Origin: PFJX01 sp040757575
GTDB lineage: Bacteria > Pseudomonadota > Gammaproteobacteria > Burkholderiales > Thiobacillaceae
Assembly: GCA_040757575.1 (NCBI GenBank)
Contig: JBFLXA010000002.1
Span: 248,001 to 312,000 of the forward strand
Direction of reading: 5' to 3'
DNA length: 64,000 nt
The position numbers and the translations under genes were made by a program. Each line of letters starts with the position of its first letter. Within the stretch, counting starts at the first letter, position 1. Below the pieces are notes generated by a model. It saw only the letters and a list, made by a program, of their open reading frames with translations, did not search any database and was not told where the DNA came from. Shown piece by piece: positions 16,778 through 26,048 of this stretch.

Positions 16778-17277
16778 AGTTTCTCTGGACCCTGTTGGCC
16801 AGCCTGGGCCTGGCGTTCACCGCTCATGGGGGCGAACTCAAGGACCTGCCCGGAAAGCCGGCGGCGAAACTGGTCCTGCCCGCCCTGGCGGGGGACACCG
16901 TGGATCTGGCCCAACTGCGGGGCAAGGTGGTGCTGGTCAACTTCTGGGCCGCCTGGTGTCCGCCCTGCCGCAAGGAAATGCCGTCCATGAACCGGCTGGC
17001 CAAGGGCCTGGCCGGTCAGCCCTTTGTCATTCTGGGGGTGAACGCCGGCGATGAGCCGGAGGCCATCCAGGCCTTCCTGAAGCACACGCCGGTGGAATTT
17101 CCCATCCTCCTGGACACGGAAGGCACCAGCCTGAAACCCTGGCAGGCCTTCGTCTTCCCCACCAGCTTCGTGGTGGACAAGCAGGGCCGCCTGCGCATGG
17201 GCCTGGTGGGTTCCATTGAATGGGACGCCCCGGAAACCGTGGCCCGCATCCAGGCCCTGATGGCTGAAGCACCCTGA
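16774..17277 (+). CDS. TlpA-family thioredoxin-like periplasmic protein
   Basis: 167-residue exported thiol-disulfide protein. Signal peptide MKFLWTLLASLGLAFTAHGG precedes a thioredoxin fold with the CXXC active site in VNFWAAWCPPCRKEMPSM (residues about 55-60) and the cis-proline strand in FVFPTSFVVDKQGRL. TlpA/ResA-type proteins reduce disulfides, for example for cytochrome c maturation. Coupled by ATGA to the hydrolase-like gene upstream, and the last gene of this plus-strand run before the convergent RND operon. Confidence 0.9.
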   Translation: MKFLWTLLASLGLAFTAHGGELKDLPGKPAAKLVLPALAGDTVDLAQLRGKVVLVNFWAAWCPPCRKEMPSMNRLAKGLAGQPFVILGVNAGDEPEAIQAFLKHTPVEFPILLDTEGTSLKPWQAFVFPTSFVVDKQGRLRMGLVGSIEWDAPETVARIQALMAEAP

Positions 17278-17337
17278 GGGGGACATGACGGTTCGTGCCG
17301 GTCTTTAACTCCAAAGCGGCGACCAGTTGATCAAGGA

Positions 17338-20300
17338 TCAAGCCGGCTTCGCTGCTCGCCGTGGCTGGGCCAGCAGGTACAGGGCGGGGATGAGCAGCAG
17401 GGACACCAGCATGGAGAACAGCAGGCCGGACACCATGCAGACCGCCAGGGGGCGCAGCATTTCCGCGCCTTCCCCCAGGCCCAGGGCAAGGGGGCTCATG
17501 CCCACCACGGTGGTGAAGGTGGTCATGAGGATGGGGCGCAGGCGCAGCCGGGCGGCTTCCATGAGTGCATCCACCGCAGCCATGCCCTTCTGACGCATCA
17601 GTTCCACGTATTCCACCAGGACGATGGCGTTGTTGACGACGATGCCGATGAGCATGATGACCCCCAGCCAAACGGGCATGGAGATGGGCAGTTCCGTGAC
17701 CAGCAGCCCCAGCACCACGCCGATGAGCGCGAAGGGCACGCCGGCCAGGATCACCGCCGGATTGCGCAGGGACTCGTATTGCACCGCCATGACCACGAAT
17801 ACCAGGAACAGGGCCAGGCCTGCCAGGGTGGCCACCAGGGCGTTGCCTTGCTGCAGGTTCTGGAAGGCGCCGCCGAAATACAGCTGGTAGCCGGTGGGCA
17901 GGGGGTAATCCTGCAGGTCGGCCTGGAGGGCGCCCAGGACTTCGCCCAGGGGGCGCTCGCCGGTGAGGGTGGCCTTGATCTCGACGATGCGGCTCTGGTT
18001 TTCGCGCCGGATTTCCGCCGGGGCCACGACGAGTTCGATCTGGGCCACGTCGCCAAGATGGACCGGGGGGCGGTCTGGTCCGGCGCCGAACAGGGGCAGG
18101 GCGGCCAGGGCGGCGGGGCTGTCGATGCCGCTCTGGGGCAATCGCACCCGCACGTCGTAGGCCCGGTCCCCCTCGATGTAGTCGCCGACGATAAGGCCGT
18201 CCAGGGCGATGCGCAGGGCCTGGCCGACGGCTTCCACGTCCACCCCCAGTTCCGCCGCCCGGGTCCGGTCCGGGCGCACGGAAAATTCCAGCCGCCGTTC
18301 TTCGGCGGAATGGCTGACGTTGCGCAGGCCGGGCCGGCCCCGCAGTTCGGCCACCAGCTGGTCGCCGATTTCCGTCAGGGTATCCATGTCCGGCCCCCGT
18401 ACCCGCAGGCTCACGTCCTCGTCGGCCCGGGAAACCCGTACGCCCCGCAGGCCGGCAGCCCGGGCCCGCACCTTGACTCCGGCCAGCTCCGCCTTAGCCA
18501 CCGCCTTGCTGAAGGCCTCGATCCACTGCGCTATGCCCCGCTCCCGCTTGGCCAGAGGCACCAGTTCGATGCTCAGGGTGCTGCGGTTGGGGCTTTCCCG
18601 CTGGCTGCGGCCGAATATGCTGCCGCCGGCCACCACGGACAGGCCGGCCACATCTCCCTGGTCCCGGGCAATGGCTTCCAGCCGGGCGACGATGCGGTCC
18701 ATGTCCGCCAGGGCCACGCCCGGGTCGGTGAGCACCTGTACCTGGACGCGGCCATCGTCCATGCTGGGCAGGAATTCCTGCTTGCCGGCCCCTTGCAGGA
18801 ACTGCCAGCCGAACCCGCCAAGCAAGGCCACGGCCAGGAACAATGCCAGCCAGGGGGCCCGCAAGGTTCGGGCTAGTACCGGCTGGTAGAACTTCTGCAC
18901 AGCCGCGATGAAGACCCGAGCCAGGCGCGTCACCCGGGAAGGGGCGCTGGGTCTGCCCCGGGCCGCCAGGGCGGGCACCAGGGTGAGGGCCACCACCAGG
19001 GAGGCGACGATGGCGGCACTGATGGTGAAGATCAGTTCCCGGAACAACAGGCCCGCCAGGCCGCTGATGAACAGGAAGGGCAGCACGGCCGCCAGGTTGG
19101 TGCTGGTGGCGGCGACGATGGGGCTGTTTACCTCGGTGGCGGCGTGTTCGGCGGCCGTCAGGCCGTCTTCCCCTTCCCGCTGGTGGCGCTCGATGTTCTC
19201 CAGCATGACGATGGTGTTGTCCACCAGCATGCCGATGCCCAGGGCCAGGCCCCCCAGGGTCATGAGGTTCAGGGACAGCCCTCCCAGGGCCATGATGACG
19301 AAGGTGACCATGATGGAAATGGGAATGGCGGTGCCGATGATGAGGGTGCCCCGCACGCTGCCCAGAAACACGTACACCACCAGCATGGCCAGCAGGGCGC
19401 CGCTCAGGGCCGCCATGGTGGCGTTGTCCAGGGACTGGCGCACGTACACCGCTTGGTCGGACACCGTGTCCACCTGCACGACCTCGTCCAGCATGTTCCG
19501 GGCGCGCAGCGCAGCCAGGCGTTCGGTCACCACCCGGGCCACGTCCACGGTGTTGGCATTGGGCTGTTTCTGGATGGATATGCGCACCCCGGGGGTACCG
19601 TTGTAACGCACCCGGATGCGTTCGTCCTCGCTGGTATCCACCACTTCGGCCAGCTCCGCCAGGGGCAGGGTGCCGCCCCCGGGCAGGGCGATGGGCAGGG
19701 CCCCCAGGGCGGCCACGCTGTCGATGCGGCCGGTGGTGCGGCTGGCATATTCCCGGCTGCCCATGCGCAGGCGGCCGGCGGGGGCGTCCTGGTTGCCCCG
19801 GCGGATGGCCTCGGTCACGTCCTCCAGGCTCAGACCCAGGGCCGCCAGCCGCCGCGGGTCTGGCCGCACATGGACTTCCCGCACCACGCCGCCGCCCACT
19901 TCCACCGCCGCCACTCCGGGCAGGTTGAGGAAATACTTGGCGAACACGTCGTCGGTCCAGGTGCGCAGCTCGGTCATGTCTCGCAGGGAGGAGCTGACCA
20001 CGAACTCCATCACCGGAATCTGGGACGGGTCCCGCTTGAAGATGATGGGCGGGTCGATGCTGGCGGGCAGGATGCGCTTGGCCCGGTCCAGGCGGGTGCT
20101 GGCGTCCCGCAGGGCGATGTCCACGTCCTTGCCGTAGTCGAAGTAAAGCTCGATCTCGCTGGTGCCTTCGGTGGTGGTGGACTCGATGCCCACGGCGTCC
20201 TCGGTGATGGCCAGTTGTTCCTCGATCTGGCGGGTGACCCGGTCTTCCATGATGTTGGCGGGCACCGCCGGGTCGATGATGCGCACCCCGATCTCCGGGT

Positions 20301-20445
20301 AGATGATCTGGGGCAGCAGGTCCACGGGCAGCCGGGCCAGGGCAAAGAGGCCCAGGACGATGGCCGTCAGGGTCAGCATCACGGTGCTGACCGGATGCCG
20401 GATGCACCAGCCGGCGATGCCGCCGCCGTGGGGGTTGCCGCCCAT
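17338..20445 (-). CDS. RND efflux pump inner-membrane subunit (HAE1-like)
   Basis: 1035-residue resistance-nodulation-division transporter. The first helix HPVSTVMLTLTAIVLGLFAL, the porter domain with EIELYFDYGKDVDIALRD, the TM4 motif GIGMLVDNTIVMLENIERH (one Asp, VDN rather than the VDD of AcrB), a second large periplasmic loop, and TM10-12 with IMLIGIVVNNAIVLVEY are visible. The VDN form is common in a subgroup of HAE1 pumps for hydrophobic compounds. Proton-driven export works with the adaptor encoded just upstream (two-base gap). No TolC-type outer-membrane gene lies nearby. Confidence 0.92.
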   Translation of the reverse strand: MGGNPHGGGIAGWCIRHPVSTVMLTLTAIVLGLFALARLPVDLLPQIIYPEIGVRIIDPAVPANIMEDRVTRQIEEQLAITEDAVGIESTTTEGTSEIELYFDYGKDVDIALRDASTRLDRAKRILPASIDPPIIFKRDPSQIPVMEFVVSSSLRDMTELRTWTDDVFAKYFLNLPGVAAVEVGGGVVREVHVRPDPRRLAALGLSLEDVTEAIRRGNQDAPAGRLRMGSREYASRTTGRIDSVAALGALPIALPGGGTLPLAELAEVVDTSEDERIRVRYNGTPGVRISIQKQPNANTVDVARVVTERLAALRARNMLDEVVQVDTVSDQAVYVRQSLDNATMAALSGALLAMLVVYVFLGSVRGTLIIGTAIPISIMVTFVIMALGGLSLNLMTLGGLALGIGMLVDNTIVMLENIERHQREGEDGLTAAEHAATEVNSPIVAATSTNLAAVLPFLFISGLAGLLFRELIFTISAAIVASLVVALTLVPALAARGRPSAPSRVTRLARVFIAAVQKFYQPVLARTLRAPWLALFLAVALLGGFGWQFLQGAGKQEFLPSMDDGRVQVQVLTDPGVALADMDRIVARLEAIARDQGDVAGLSVVAGGSIFGRSQRESPNRSTLSIELVPLAKRERGIAQWIEAFSKAVAKAELAGVKVRARAAGLRGVRVSRADEDVSLRVRGPDMDTLTEIGDQLVAELRGRPGLRNVSHSAEERRLEFSVRPDRTRAAELGVDVEAVGQALRIALDGLIVGDYIEGDRAYDVRVRLPQSGIDSPAALAALPLFGAGPDRPPVHLGDVAQIELVVAPAEIRRENQSRIVEIKATLTGERPLGEVLGALQADLQDYPLPTGYQLYFGGAFQNLQQGNALVATLAGLALFLVFVVMAVQYESLRNPAVILAGVPFALIGVVLGLLVTELPISMPVWLGVIMLIGIVVNNAIVLVEYVELMRQKGMAAVDALMEAARLRLRPILMTTFTTVVGMSPLALGLGEGAEMLRPLAVCMVSGLLFSMLVSLLLIPALYLLAQPRRAAKPA

Positions 20446-20447
20446 GT

Positions 20448-21548
20448 TCAGGCCCCTTCCCGGGGGGCCACCGGCTTCACCTGGCGGCCGGGACTGAGTT
20501 CCAGAAAGCCTTTCACCACCACTTTGGCACCGGCTTTGAGTCCGGCCAGGATTTCCACCCGGTCTGCCAGCCGCAGGCCGCTTTGCACCGGGGCCCGCTG
20601 CACCTTGCCGTCGGCCTGGTAGGTGAAGACGAACTCCCCTTCCTTGTCCCGTTGCAGGGCCGCCAGGGGGATCACCAGCCGTTCCTCGCCGCCGGCGGCG
20701 AAAGTCACCCGGCAGAACTGGCCTGGCCGGGCCCCGGCGGGCAGGGGCTCCAGCACCACCTCCACCCGTCCGGTGCGGGTGGCAGCCTCCAGGGCCGGGT
20801 GAATGCGCAGGATGCGGCCGGGATGGGTGGCCGGCCCCAGGGCGTCGATGCGCACCTGGGCGGTATCGTCCACTTTCAGGCGGGGCAGGATCAGTTCGGA
20901 AACACTCACGTCGGTGACCAGCCGGGCCGGGTCGATGAGGGTCAGCACATGGCTGTGACGGGGCGTGGCGTCCCCCGCCTCCGCCAGCCGTTGTGACACC
21001 ACGCCGGCCATGGGGGCCGTGAGGGTCATGTGCTGCACCCGCACTTCCTGCAATTGGACTTCGGCCCTGGCCGTATCCCGGGCGGTGGTGGCCCGGGACA
21101 TGGCCTCGGCGCTGAGAAAGCCTTCGGCCACCAGTTGCCGGGCCCGCTGGAAATCCGCCTCCGCCTGGGCCAGGGTGGCCCGGGCCTTGTCCAGTTCGGC
21201 CGCCAGGATGCGGTCGTCATAGCGGGCCAGCACCTGACCGGCCCGCACCGGATCCCCTTCCCGCACCCCCACTTCCACCAGCCGGCCCTCTTCCTGGTTG
21301 ACGATCTTCACCTCCCGCAGGGCCCGCAGGCTGCCGGCCCGGTCGGCGGCGTAGGACAGCCGGCCGGGTTCGGCCGTGGCCAGGGTCACCAGGTGGGGGC
21401 GGGGTTTCTTCGTCTCGCTGGCAGCGTCCTTGGGCTTGTCACAGCCGGCGATGGATCCCAGCAGCAGGGCGCACAGCAGGGCGCCGGCAAGCCGGGGCCG
21501 GCCTGGAAATGACCCGCGGCGGGCAATGTCACGGACTGTTCTGGGCAT
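20448..21548 (-). CDS. RND efflux periplasmic adaptor lipoprotein
   Basis: Membrane-fusion protein of about 366 residues that links the RND pump to an outer-membrane channel. A lipoprotein signal LAGALLCALLLGSIAGC ends in the lipobox cysteine; the biotinyl-lipoyl half motifs flank a coiled-coil hairpin (LDKARATLAQAEADFQRARQ), followed by the beta-barrel (DVSVSELILPRLKV) and membrane-proximal domains. The ATG at 21548 gives a normal-length signal peptide; an in-frame ATG at 21593 would add 15 residues. First gene of the two-gene RND operon. Confidence 0.9.
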   Translation of the reverse strand: MPRTVRDIARRGSFPGRPRLAGALLCALLLGSIAGCDKPKDAASETKKPRPHLVTLATAEPGRLSYAADRAGSLRALREVKIVNQEEGRLVEVGVREGDPVRAGQVLARYDDRILAAELDKARATLAQAEADFQRARQLVAEGFLSAEAMSRATTARDTARAEVQLQEVRVQHMTLTAPMAGVVSQRLAEAGDATPRHSHVLTLIDPARLVTDVSVSELILPRLKVDDTAQVRIDALGPATHPGRILRIHPALEAATRTGRVEVVLEPLPAGARPGQFCRVTFAAGGEERLVIPLAALQRDKEGEFVFTYQADGKVQRAPVQSGLRLADRVEILAGLKAGAKVVVKGFLELSPGRQVKPVAPREGA

Positions 21549-21658
21549 GGGTGAAGTATGCAGGATGGGCGGGGAGTTCGGATTGTGGTCCATTCCGTCA
21601 TGGGGCGTTCATTTTGGAGCCGGTTAAAATGGCGGCCATTCAAATTGCGGATGGCACC

Positions 21659-21928
21659 ATGAACCGTCAGATCACCATTCTTTATTTCGCCCACCTGGTG
21701 GAACTGCTGGGCCGGGACAACGAAGTGCTGTTCCTGCCCATGTCCGTCAACGACCTCCACGCCCTCATGGCCCACCTGGCCAAGCGGGATGAACACTGGG
21801 TCACCGTGTTCCAGAAACACCCGGAACGGCTGAAGATCACCGTCAACAAGCAGTTCGTGGAGGATGGTGCCAACGTGCCTCTGAAGGGCGGCGATGAGGT
21901 GGCCTTTGTCGCCTTCAGCATGAATTGA
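21659..21928 (+). CDS. MoaD/ThiS-fold protein lacking the C-terminal Gly-Gly
   Basis: 89-residue ubiquitin-like protein. The opening ITILYFAHLVELLG and the strand VTVFQKHPERLKITVNKQFV plus GGDEVAFVAF resemble MoaD/ThiS sulfur carriers. However, the chain ends in FVAFSMN, whereas a working carrier must end in Gly-Gly to accept AMP and sulfur. It may therefore be a regulator or a scaffold, or be unrelated to molybdopterin. ATG 21659 fits the family start; ATG 21629, with GGAGC eight bases upstream, is an alternative. It stands alone between divergent RND and lnt genes. Confidence 0.7.
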   Translation: MNRQITILYFAHLVELLGRDNEVLFLPMSVNDLHALMAHLAKRDEHWVTVFQKHPERLKITVNKQFVEDGANVPLKGGDEVAFVAFSMN

Positions 21929-21976
21929 GCCCGCCGTGGCCGGTTGTCGCCTGATTCATCGTCGCTTTTCCAACGC

Positions 21977-22006
21977 CTCGGGATGCCCGCCTATACGGGC
22001 ATGACG
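21977..22006. repeat. Half copy of the paired inverted repeat, overlapping the lnt start
   Basis: A single arm (core TGCCCGCCTATACGGGCATGACG) related to the second arms of the 69-bp elements at 5572 and 50271. Its ATGACG end supplies the likely ATG of lnt at 22001. Confidence 0.65.
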
Positions 22007-23470
22007 TCTTTGCGCTACCGACTTCTGCTCCTGCCCCCGCTGCTGGGGGCCCTGGCCGTGCCCGGCTTTGCCCCCCTGGGCGCGTGGCCCCTGCCCATCC
22101 TTTCCCTGGCCCTGCTGTTCTGGTGGGTGCGGGGGGCGTCGCCCCGGTCTGCCTTCCTGGCGGGCTGGGGCTATGGGCTGGGGCTGTTCCTGGCCGGGGT
22201 GTCCTGGGTGTTCGTCAGCCTGTCCACCTACGGTGGGCTGCCGGCCCCGGTCGCCGCCATCGCCACCCTGCTGTTCTGCGCTTTCATCGCCCTGTTTCCA
22301 GCCCTGGCCCTGGGGCTGGCCATCCAGCTGGCGCCCAATGGTTGGGCCCGACCGGTGCTGGCCCTGCCCGCCGCCTGGGTGCTCATGGAATGGGTGCGGG
22401 GCTGGTTCCTGACGGGCTTTCCCTGGCTGGCCTTCGGATATTCCCAGGTGCCGGACAGCCCCCTGGCGGGTTTTGCGCCGCTGCTGGGGGTGTACGGGGT
22501 GAGCCTGGTGGTGGCCCTGGTGGCGGGCCTGTTCGCCAGCCGTCGGGCCAATTTCATGACGGCGGGGGTGCTGCTGCTGGTGGCGGGCTACGGCCTGCAA
22601 CAGGTGGCCTGGACCCTGCCGGTGGTCAAGCCAGTCAGCGTGGCCCTGGTGCAGGGCAACGTGCCCCAGGAAATGAAATTCCGGCCGGAAAAGGTCATCG
22701 TCACCCTGGAAGACTATGCCCGCCAGGTATTTTCCACCCGGGCCCGGCTGGTGGTGCTGCCGGAAACCGCCGTGCCGGTGTTCCGCTCCGGTGTGCCCCA
22801 GGACTACCTGGACGGCCTGGCCAGCCATGTACGGCAACAAAACGGCGACCTGCTGGTGGGACTGCCGGAAGACACCCCCTCGGGCCAGTACTACAACGCC
22901 GTGGCCAGCTTCGGTAGCGCGCCGGAGGGCAGCTACCGCAAACATCATCTGGTGCCCTTCGGCGAGTTCGTACCCTTCGGTTTCCGCTGGCTGGTGGACA
23001 TGATGCATATCCCTCTAGGGGATTTCGCCCGGGGCGCTCCGGACCAGGGGCCCATCGCCGCCGCCGGGGAAAAACTGGCGGTGAACGTATGCTACGAAGA
23101 TGCCTTCGGCGAAGAGCGCATCCACGCCGCCCGGGATGCGACGATGCTGGTCAACGTGAGCAACGACGCATGGTTCGGCAACAGCCTGTCGCCACGCCAG
23201 CATTTGCAGATCGGCGCCATGCGCTCCCTGGAGGCCGGCCGCTGGCAACTGCGGGCCAACAACACGGGCATCACCGCCATCCTGGACGAAAAGGGCCGGG
23301 TGCGGGCGGAGTTGCCCCCCTTCGTGCAAGCCACCCTGGAAGGCAACGCCCAGGGCATGGCCGGTCTGACCCCCTACCTGCGCTGGGGCAATGGCCCGGT
23401 TTTGATTATCCTGGCCGCCCTGCTGGCCCTGTCTTCCCTGATTTCCCGTAAGCGAGCACCCCATGAGTGA
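22001..23470 (+). CDS. lnt: Apolipoprotein N-acyltransferase
   Basis: About 489 residues. Transfers the third acyl chain onto the N-terminal cysteine of outer-membrane lipoproteins, at the periplasmic face of the inner membrane. Six or more N-terminal helices (LPPLLGALAVPGFAPLGAWP) are followed by a nitrilase-like domain with the catalytic triad: Glu in VVLPETAVPVF, Lys in YRKHHLVPFGEF, Cys in VNVCYEDAFG. A helix at the C-terminus ends the protein. The start is uncertain: ATG 22001 lies at the end of a repeat arm, while ATG 21983 and TTG 21944 are upstream in frame. It overlaps selD by eight bases. Confidence 0.93.
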   Translation: MTSLRYRLLLLPPLLGALAVPGFAPLGAWPLPILSLALLFWWVRGASPRSAFLAGWGYGLGLFLAGVSWVFVSLSTYGGLPAPVAAIATLLFCAFIALFPALALGLAIQLAPNGWARPVLALPAAWVLMEWVRGWFLTGFPWLAFGYSQVPDSPLAGFAPLLGVYGVSLVVALVAGLFASRRANFMTAGVLLLVAGYGLQQVAWTLPVVKPVSVALVQGNVPQEMKFRPEKVIVTLEDYARQVFSTRARLVVLPETAVPVFRSGVPQDYLDGLASHVRQQNGDLLVGLPEDTPSGQYYNAVASFGSAPEGSYRKHHLVPFGEFVPFGFRWLVDMMHIPLGDFARGAPDQGPIAAAGEKLAVNVCYEDAFGEERIHAARDATMLVNVSNDAWFGNSLSPRQHLQIGAMRSLEAGRWQLRANNTGITAILDEKGRVRAELPPFVQATLEGNAQGMAGLTPYLRWGNGPVLIILAALLALSSLISRKRAPHE

Positions 23471-24536
23471 ACCCGTTTTGAACGCCCCCCTGCGTCTTAC
23501 CCACCTGTCCCACGGCGGCGGCTGTGGCTGCAAGATCGCCCCCGCCGTGCTGGAACAGATCCTCTCCGCCACCCCCTTCGCCAAGGGCCTGGCCAGCAGC
23601 TTCCCTGACCTGCTGGTGGGCATCGAATCCAGCGACGATGCGGCGGTGTGGAAGCTCAACGAAGAACAGGCCATCGTCGCCACCACCGATTTCTTCATGC
23701 CCATCGTCGACGACGCCTACGAGTTCGGCCGCATCGCTGCCACCAACGCCATCTCCGATGTGTACGCCATGGGCGGCAAGCCCCTGTTTGCCCTGGCACT
23801 GGTGGGCATGCCCATCGACAAGCTGCCCCACGACACCATCCGCCAGATACTGGCTGGCGGCGAGGCGGCGGCCAAGGCGGCGGGCATGCCAATCGCCGGG
23901 GGCCATTCCATCGATTCCCAGGAACCCATTTACGGCCTGGTGGCCATCGGCGTGGTAGACCCCCGCAAGATCAAGAAGAACAGCGGCGCCCAGGCCGGCG
24001 ACGTGCTCATCCTGGGCAAGGGCCTGGGGGTGGGTATCTACTCGGCTGCCCTGAAGAAAGACCAGCTGCCCGAAACCGGCTACCAGGCCATGATCGCCTC
24101 CACCACCCAGCTCAACACCCCAGGGGTGGAACTGGGCCAGATGGACGGCGTGCATGCCCTGACGGATGTCACCGGCTTTGGCCTGCTGGGCCACGGGCTT
24201 GAACTGGCCCGGGGCTCAAAACTCACCGCCCGCATCGAGTTTGCCCGGGTGCCGGTGCTGCCCGGTGCGGCAGACTTGGCCCAGGCCGGCTTCGTGACCG
24301 GCGCCAGCGGCCGCAACTGGGCCAGCTACGGCAAGGGCGTGGAATTGTTCGACGGCTGTGCCGACTGGCAAAAGGCCCTCCTCACCGACCCCCAGACCAG
24401 TGGCGGGTTGCTGGTGGCCTGCTCGGCGGATGCAGCAGACGCCGTGCTGGAGGTTTTCCGCCGCCAGGGCTTCGAACGGGCCGCCGTCATCGGCCGGCTG
24501 GAGGCGGGGGAAGCCAGGGTGGCCGTCAGCGTCTGA
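23463..24536 (+). CDS. selD: Selenide, water dikinase
   Basis: 357-residue enzyme making selenophosphate from selenide and ATP, for selenocysteine and/or selenouridine in tRNA. The active-site loop GGGCGCKIAP has Cys rather than selenocysteine, followed by the essential Lys; downstream are the ATP/Mg site ESSDDAAVWKL and TTDFFMPIVDD, and the AIR synthase-like fold with GGHSIDSQEPIYGL and DPQTSGGLLVAC. The ATG at 23463 overlaps lnt. No selA, selB or selU gene is in the window, so the downstream use of selenophosphate is unknown. Confidence 0.95.
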   Translation: MSEPVLNAPLRLTHLSHGGGCGCKIAPAVLEQILSATPFAKGLASSFPDLLVGIESSDDAAVWKLNEEQAIVATTDFFMPIVDDAYEFGRIAATNAISDVYAMGGKPLFALALVGMPIDKLPHDTIRQILAGGEAAAKAAGMPIAGGHSIDSQEPIYGLVAIGVVDPRKIKKNSGAQAGDVLILGKGLGVGIYSAALKKDQLPETGYQAMIASTTQLNTPGVELGQMDGVHALTDVTGFGLLGHGLELARGSKLTARIEFARVPVLPGAADLAQAGFVTGASGRNWASYGKGVELFDGCADWQKALLTDPQTSGGLLVACSADAADAVLEVFRRQGFERAAVIGRLEAGEARVAVSV

Positions 24537-24539
24537 CCC

Positions 24540-24563
24540 CCCTCTTCCCCCGGGGGGAGAGGG
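24540..24563. terminator. GC-rich palindrome between convergent selD and trkH
   Basis: CCCTCTTCCCCC followed directly by GGGGGGAGAGGG, a near-perfect 12-bp palindrome with one mismatch, three bases past the selD stop. It has no T run, so it may be a weak bidirectional terminator or a member of the GC-rich repeat family also seen inside prmC at about 49.05-49.15 kb. Confidence 0.5.
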
Positions 24564-24569
24564 CCGATA

Positions 24570-26045
24570 TCACCTGCGCCAGAAGGCCGGTGTCAGCACC
24601 ACGAGAAGCGTAAAGAGCTCGAGCCGCCCCAGCAGCATGGCGAAGGTGCATACCCAGGTCTGGAAATCCGTGAGGATGGCGTAGGTGGTGGAGGGGCCCA
24701 CCTGGCCCAGGCCCGGGCCGGTGGTGTTGATGCAGGCGACGATGGCGGTGAAGGCGGTGAGCACGTCCAGACCGCTGAACGAGAGCACAAAACTCAGGCC
24801 GATGATGGACGAGACATAGATGAAAAAGTACGCCAGTACGGCGTACATGATCTTGTCCGGCACAGTGTGGCCACCCAGCTTGATGGGGGTCTGGGCCCGG
24901 GGGTGAATCAGGCGCAGCAGTTCCCGGTGGATCTGCTTGTATAGCAGTACGGCCCGCATCATCTTGATGCCGCCGCCAGTGGAGCCTGCGCTGGTAGTGA
25001 AGCTGCACAGGAATAGCATCCATAGGCCGGCAAACAGGGGCCATAGGCCGAAATCGGCGTTGGCGAAGCCCAGGGTGGTGGCGATCGAGATGGTGTTGAA
25101 GGTGGCGTAGCGCAGGGCAGTCGGGAAATCCAGATACATCCCTTGTGCCCACAGGTAGAGGGCCAGCATGAGGCATGAGCCCAGCACCACGCCCACGAAC
25201 CAGCGCAGTTCCGGGTCTGAGAAATAGGGCCTCAGGCTGCGGCCCCGCCAGGCCAGGAAATGCATGGCGAAATTCACCCCGGCGACGAGGGCGAACACCA
25301 TGGTGACGATCTCCATGGCCACCGAGTCGAAATGGCCGAAGCTGGCGTCGTAGGACGAAAATCCCCCCAGGCCCATGACCGAGAAGGCGTGGATGAGGGC
25401 GTCCATGAAGCTCATGCCTAGGGCGAAGTAGAGTCCCAACAAAACAATTGTCAGGATGATGTACACCACCCACAGGCCCTTGGCGGTTTCCGCCATGCGT
25501 GGGGTGAGCTTTTCATCCTTCATGGGGCCCGGGGTTTCCGCCTTGAACATCTGCCGGCCGCCCACGCCCAACAGGGGCAGCACGGCGGTCACCAGCACGA
25601 TCACCCCCATGCCTCCCAGCCAGTGGAGCTCCGTGCGCCACAGGTTGATGGAAGCGGGCAGTTTGTCCAGGCCGGAGAGCACGGTGGCGCCGGTGGTAGT
25701 GAGGCCGGACATGGTCTCGAAATAGGCGTCGGTGAAGCTCAGGTCCGGCAGGTAGAACAGCAAGGGCAGGGCGGCGAACAGGGGCGTGAGCACCCAAGTG
25801 AGCACTACCAGCAGAATGCCGTCCCGGAGCTTCAGTTCCCGCCGCCAGTGACGGCCTAGCAGCCACAGGAGGGCGCCACTGCCCAGGGTGATGAGCACGG
25901 CTTCGTCATAGGCCCGCATGGCCCCGTCCCGGGTCCATTCAGACACTGCCACCGGCAAAAGCATGGCCATGCCGAACACACCGATGATGAGGCCCAGCAC
26001 GTGCAGCAAGGGGAGCACGTGGGACAGCCGGTTTGCGCGGGGCAT
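24570..26045 (-). CDS. trkH: Potassium uptake protein TrkH (second of tandem pair)
   Basis: 491-residue K+ channel-like transporter subunit. Pore-loop signatures include FETMSGLTTTGATVLSGLD, the TSAGSTGGGIKMMRAVLLYKQ segment, and NTTGPGLGQVGPSTTY near the end, where the conserved glycines form the selectivity filter. It works with cytosolic TrkA. It lies three bases downstream of another trkH (26049-27521), with obviously related sequence throughout, so the pair arose by tandem duplication. It is the last gene of the trkA-trkH-trkH operon and convergent to selD. Confidence 0.93.
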   Translation of the reverse strand: MPRANRLSHVLPLLHVLGLIIGVFGMAMLLPVAVSEWTRDGAMRAYDEAVLITLGSGALLWLLGRHWRRELKLRDGILLVVLTWVLTPLFAALPLLFYLPDLSFTDAYFETMSGLTTTGATVLSGLDKLPASINLWRTELHWLGGMGVIVLVTAVLPLLGVGGRQMFKAETPGPMKDEKLTPRMAETAKGLWVVYIILTIVLLGLYFALGMSFMDALIHAFSVMGLGGFSSYDASFGHFDSVAMEIVTMVFALVAGVNFAMHFLAWRGRSLRPYFSDPELRWFVGVVLGSCLMLALYLWAQGMYLDFPTALRYATFNTISIATTLGFANADFGLWPLFAGLWMLFLCSFTTSAGSTGGGIKMMRAVLLYKQIHRELLRLIHPRAQTPIKLGGHTVPDKIMYAVLAYFFIYVSSIIGLSFVLSFSGLDVLTAFTAIVACINTTGPGLGQVGPSTTYAILTDFQTWVCTFAMLLGRLELFTLLVVLTPAFWRR

Positions 26046-26048
26046 GTT

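Noticed and set aside
23500..23540. Selenocysteine (in-frame TGA) in SelD
   Set aside because: The active-site codon is TGC for Cys (GGCGCK).
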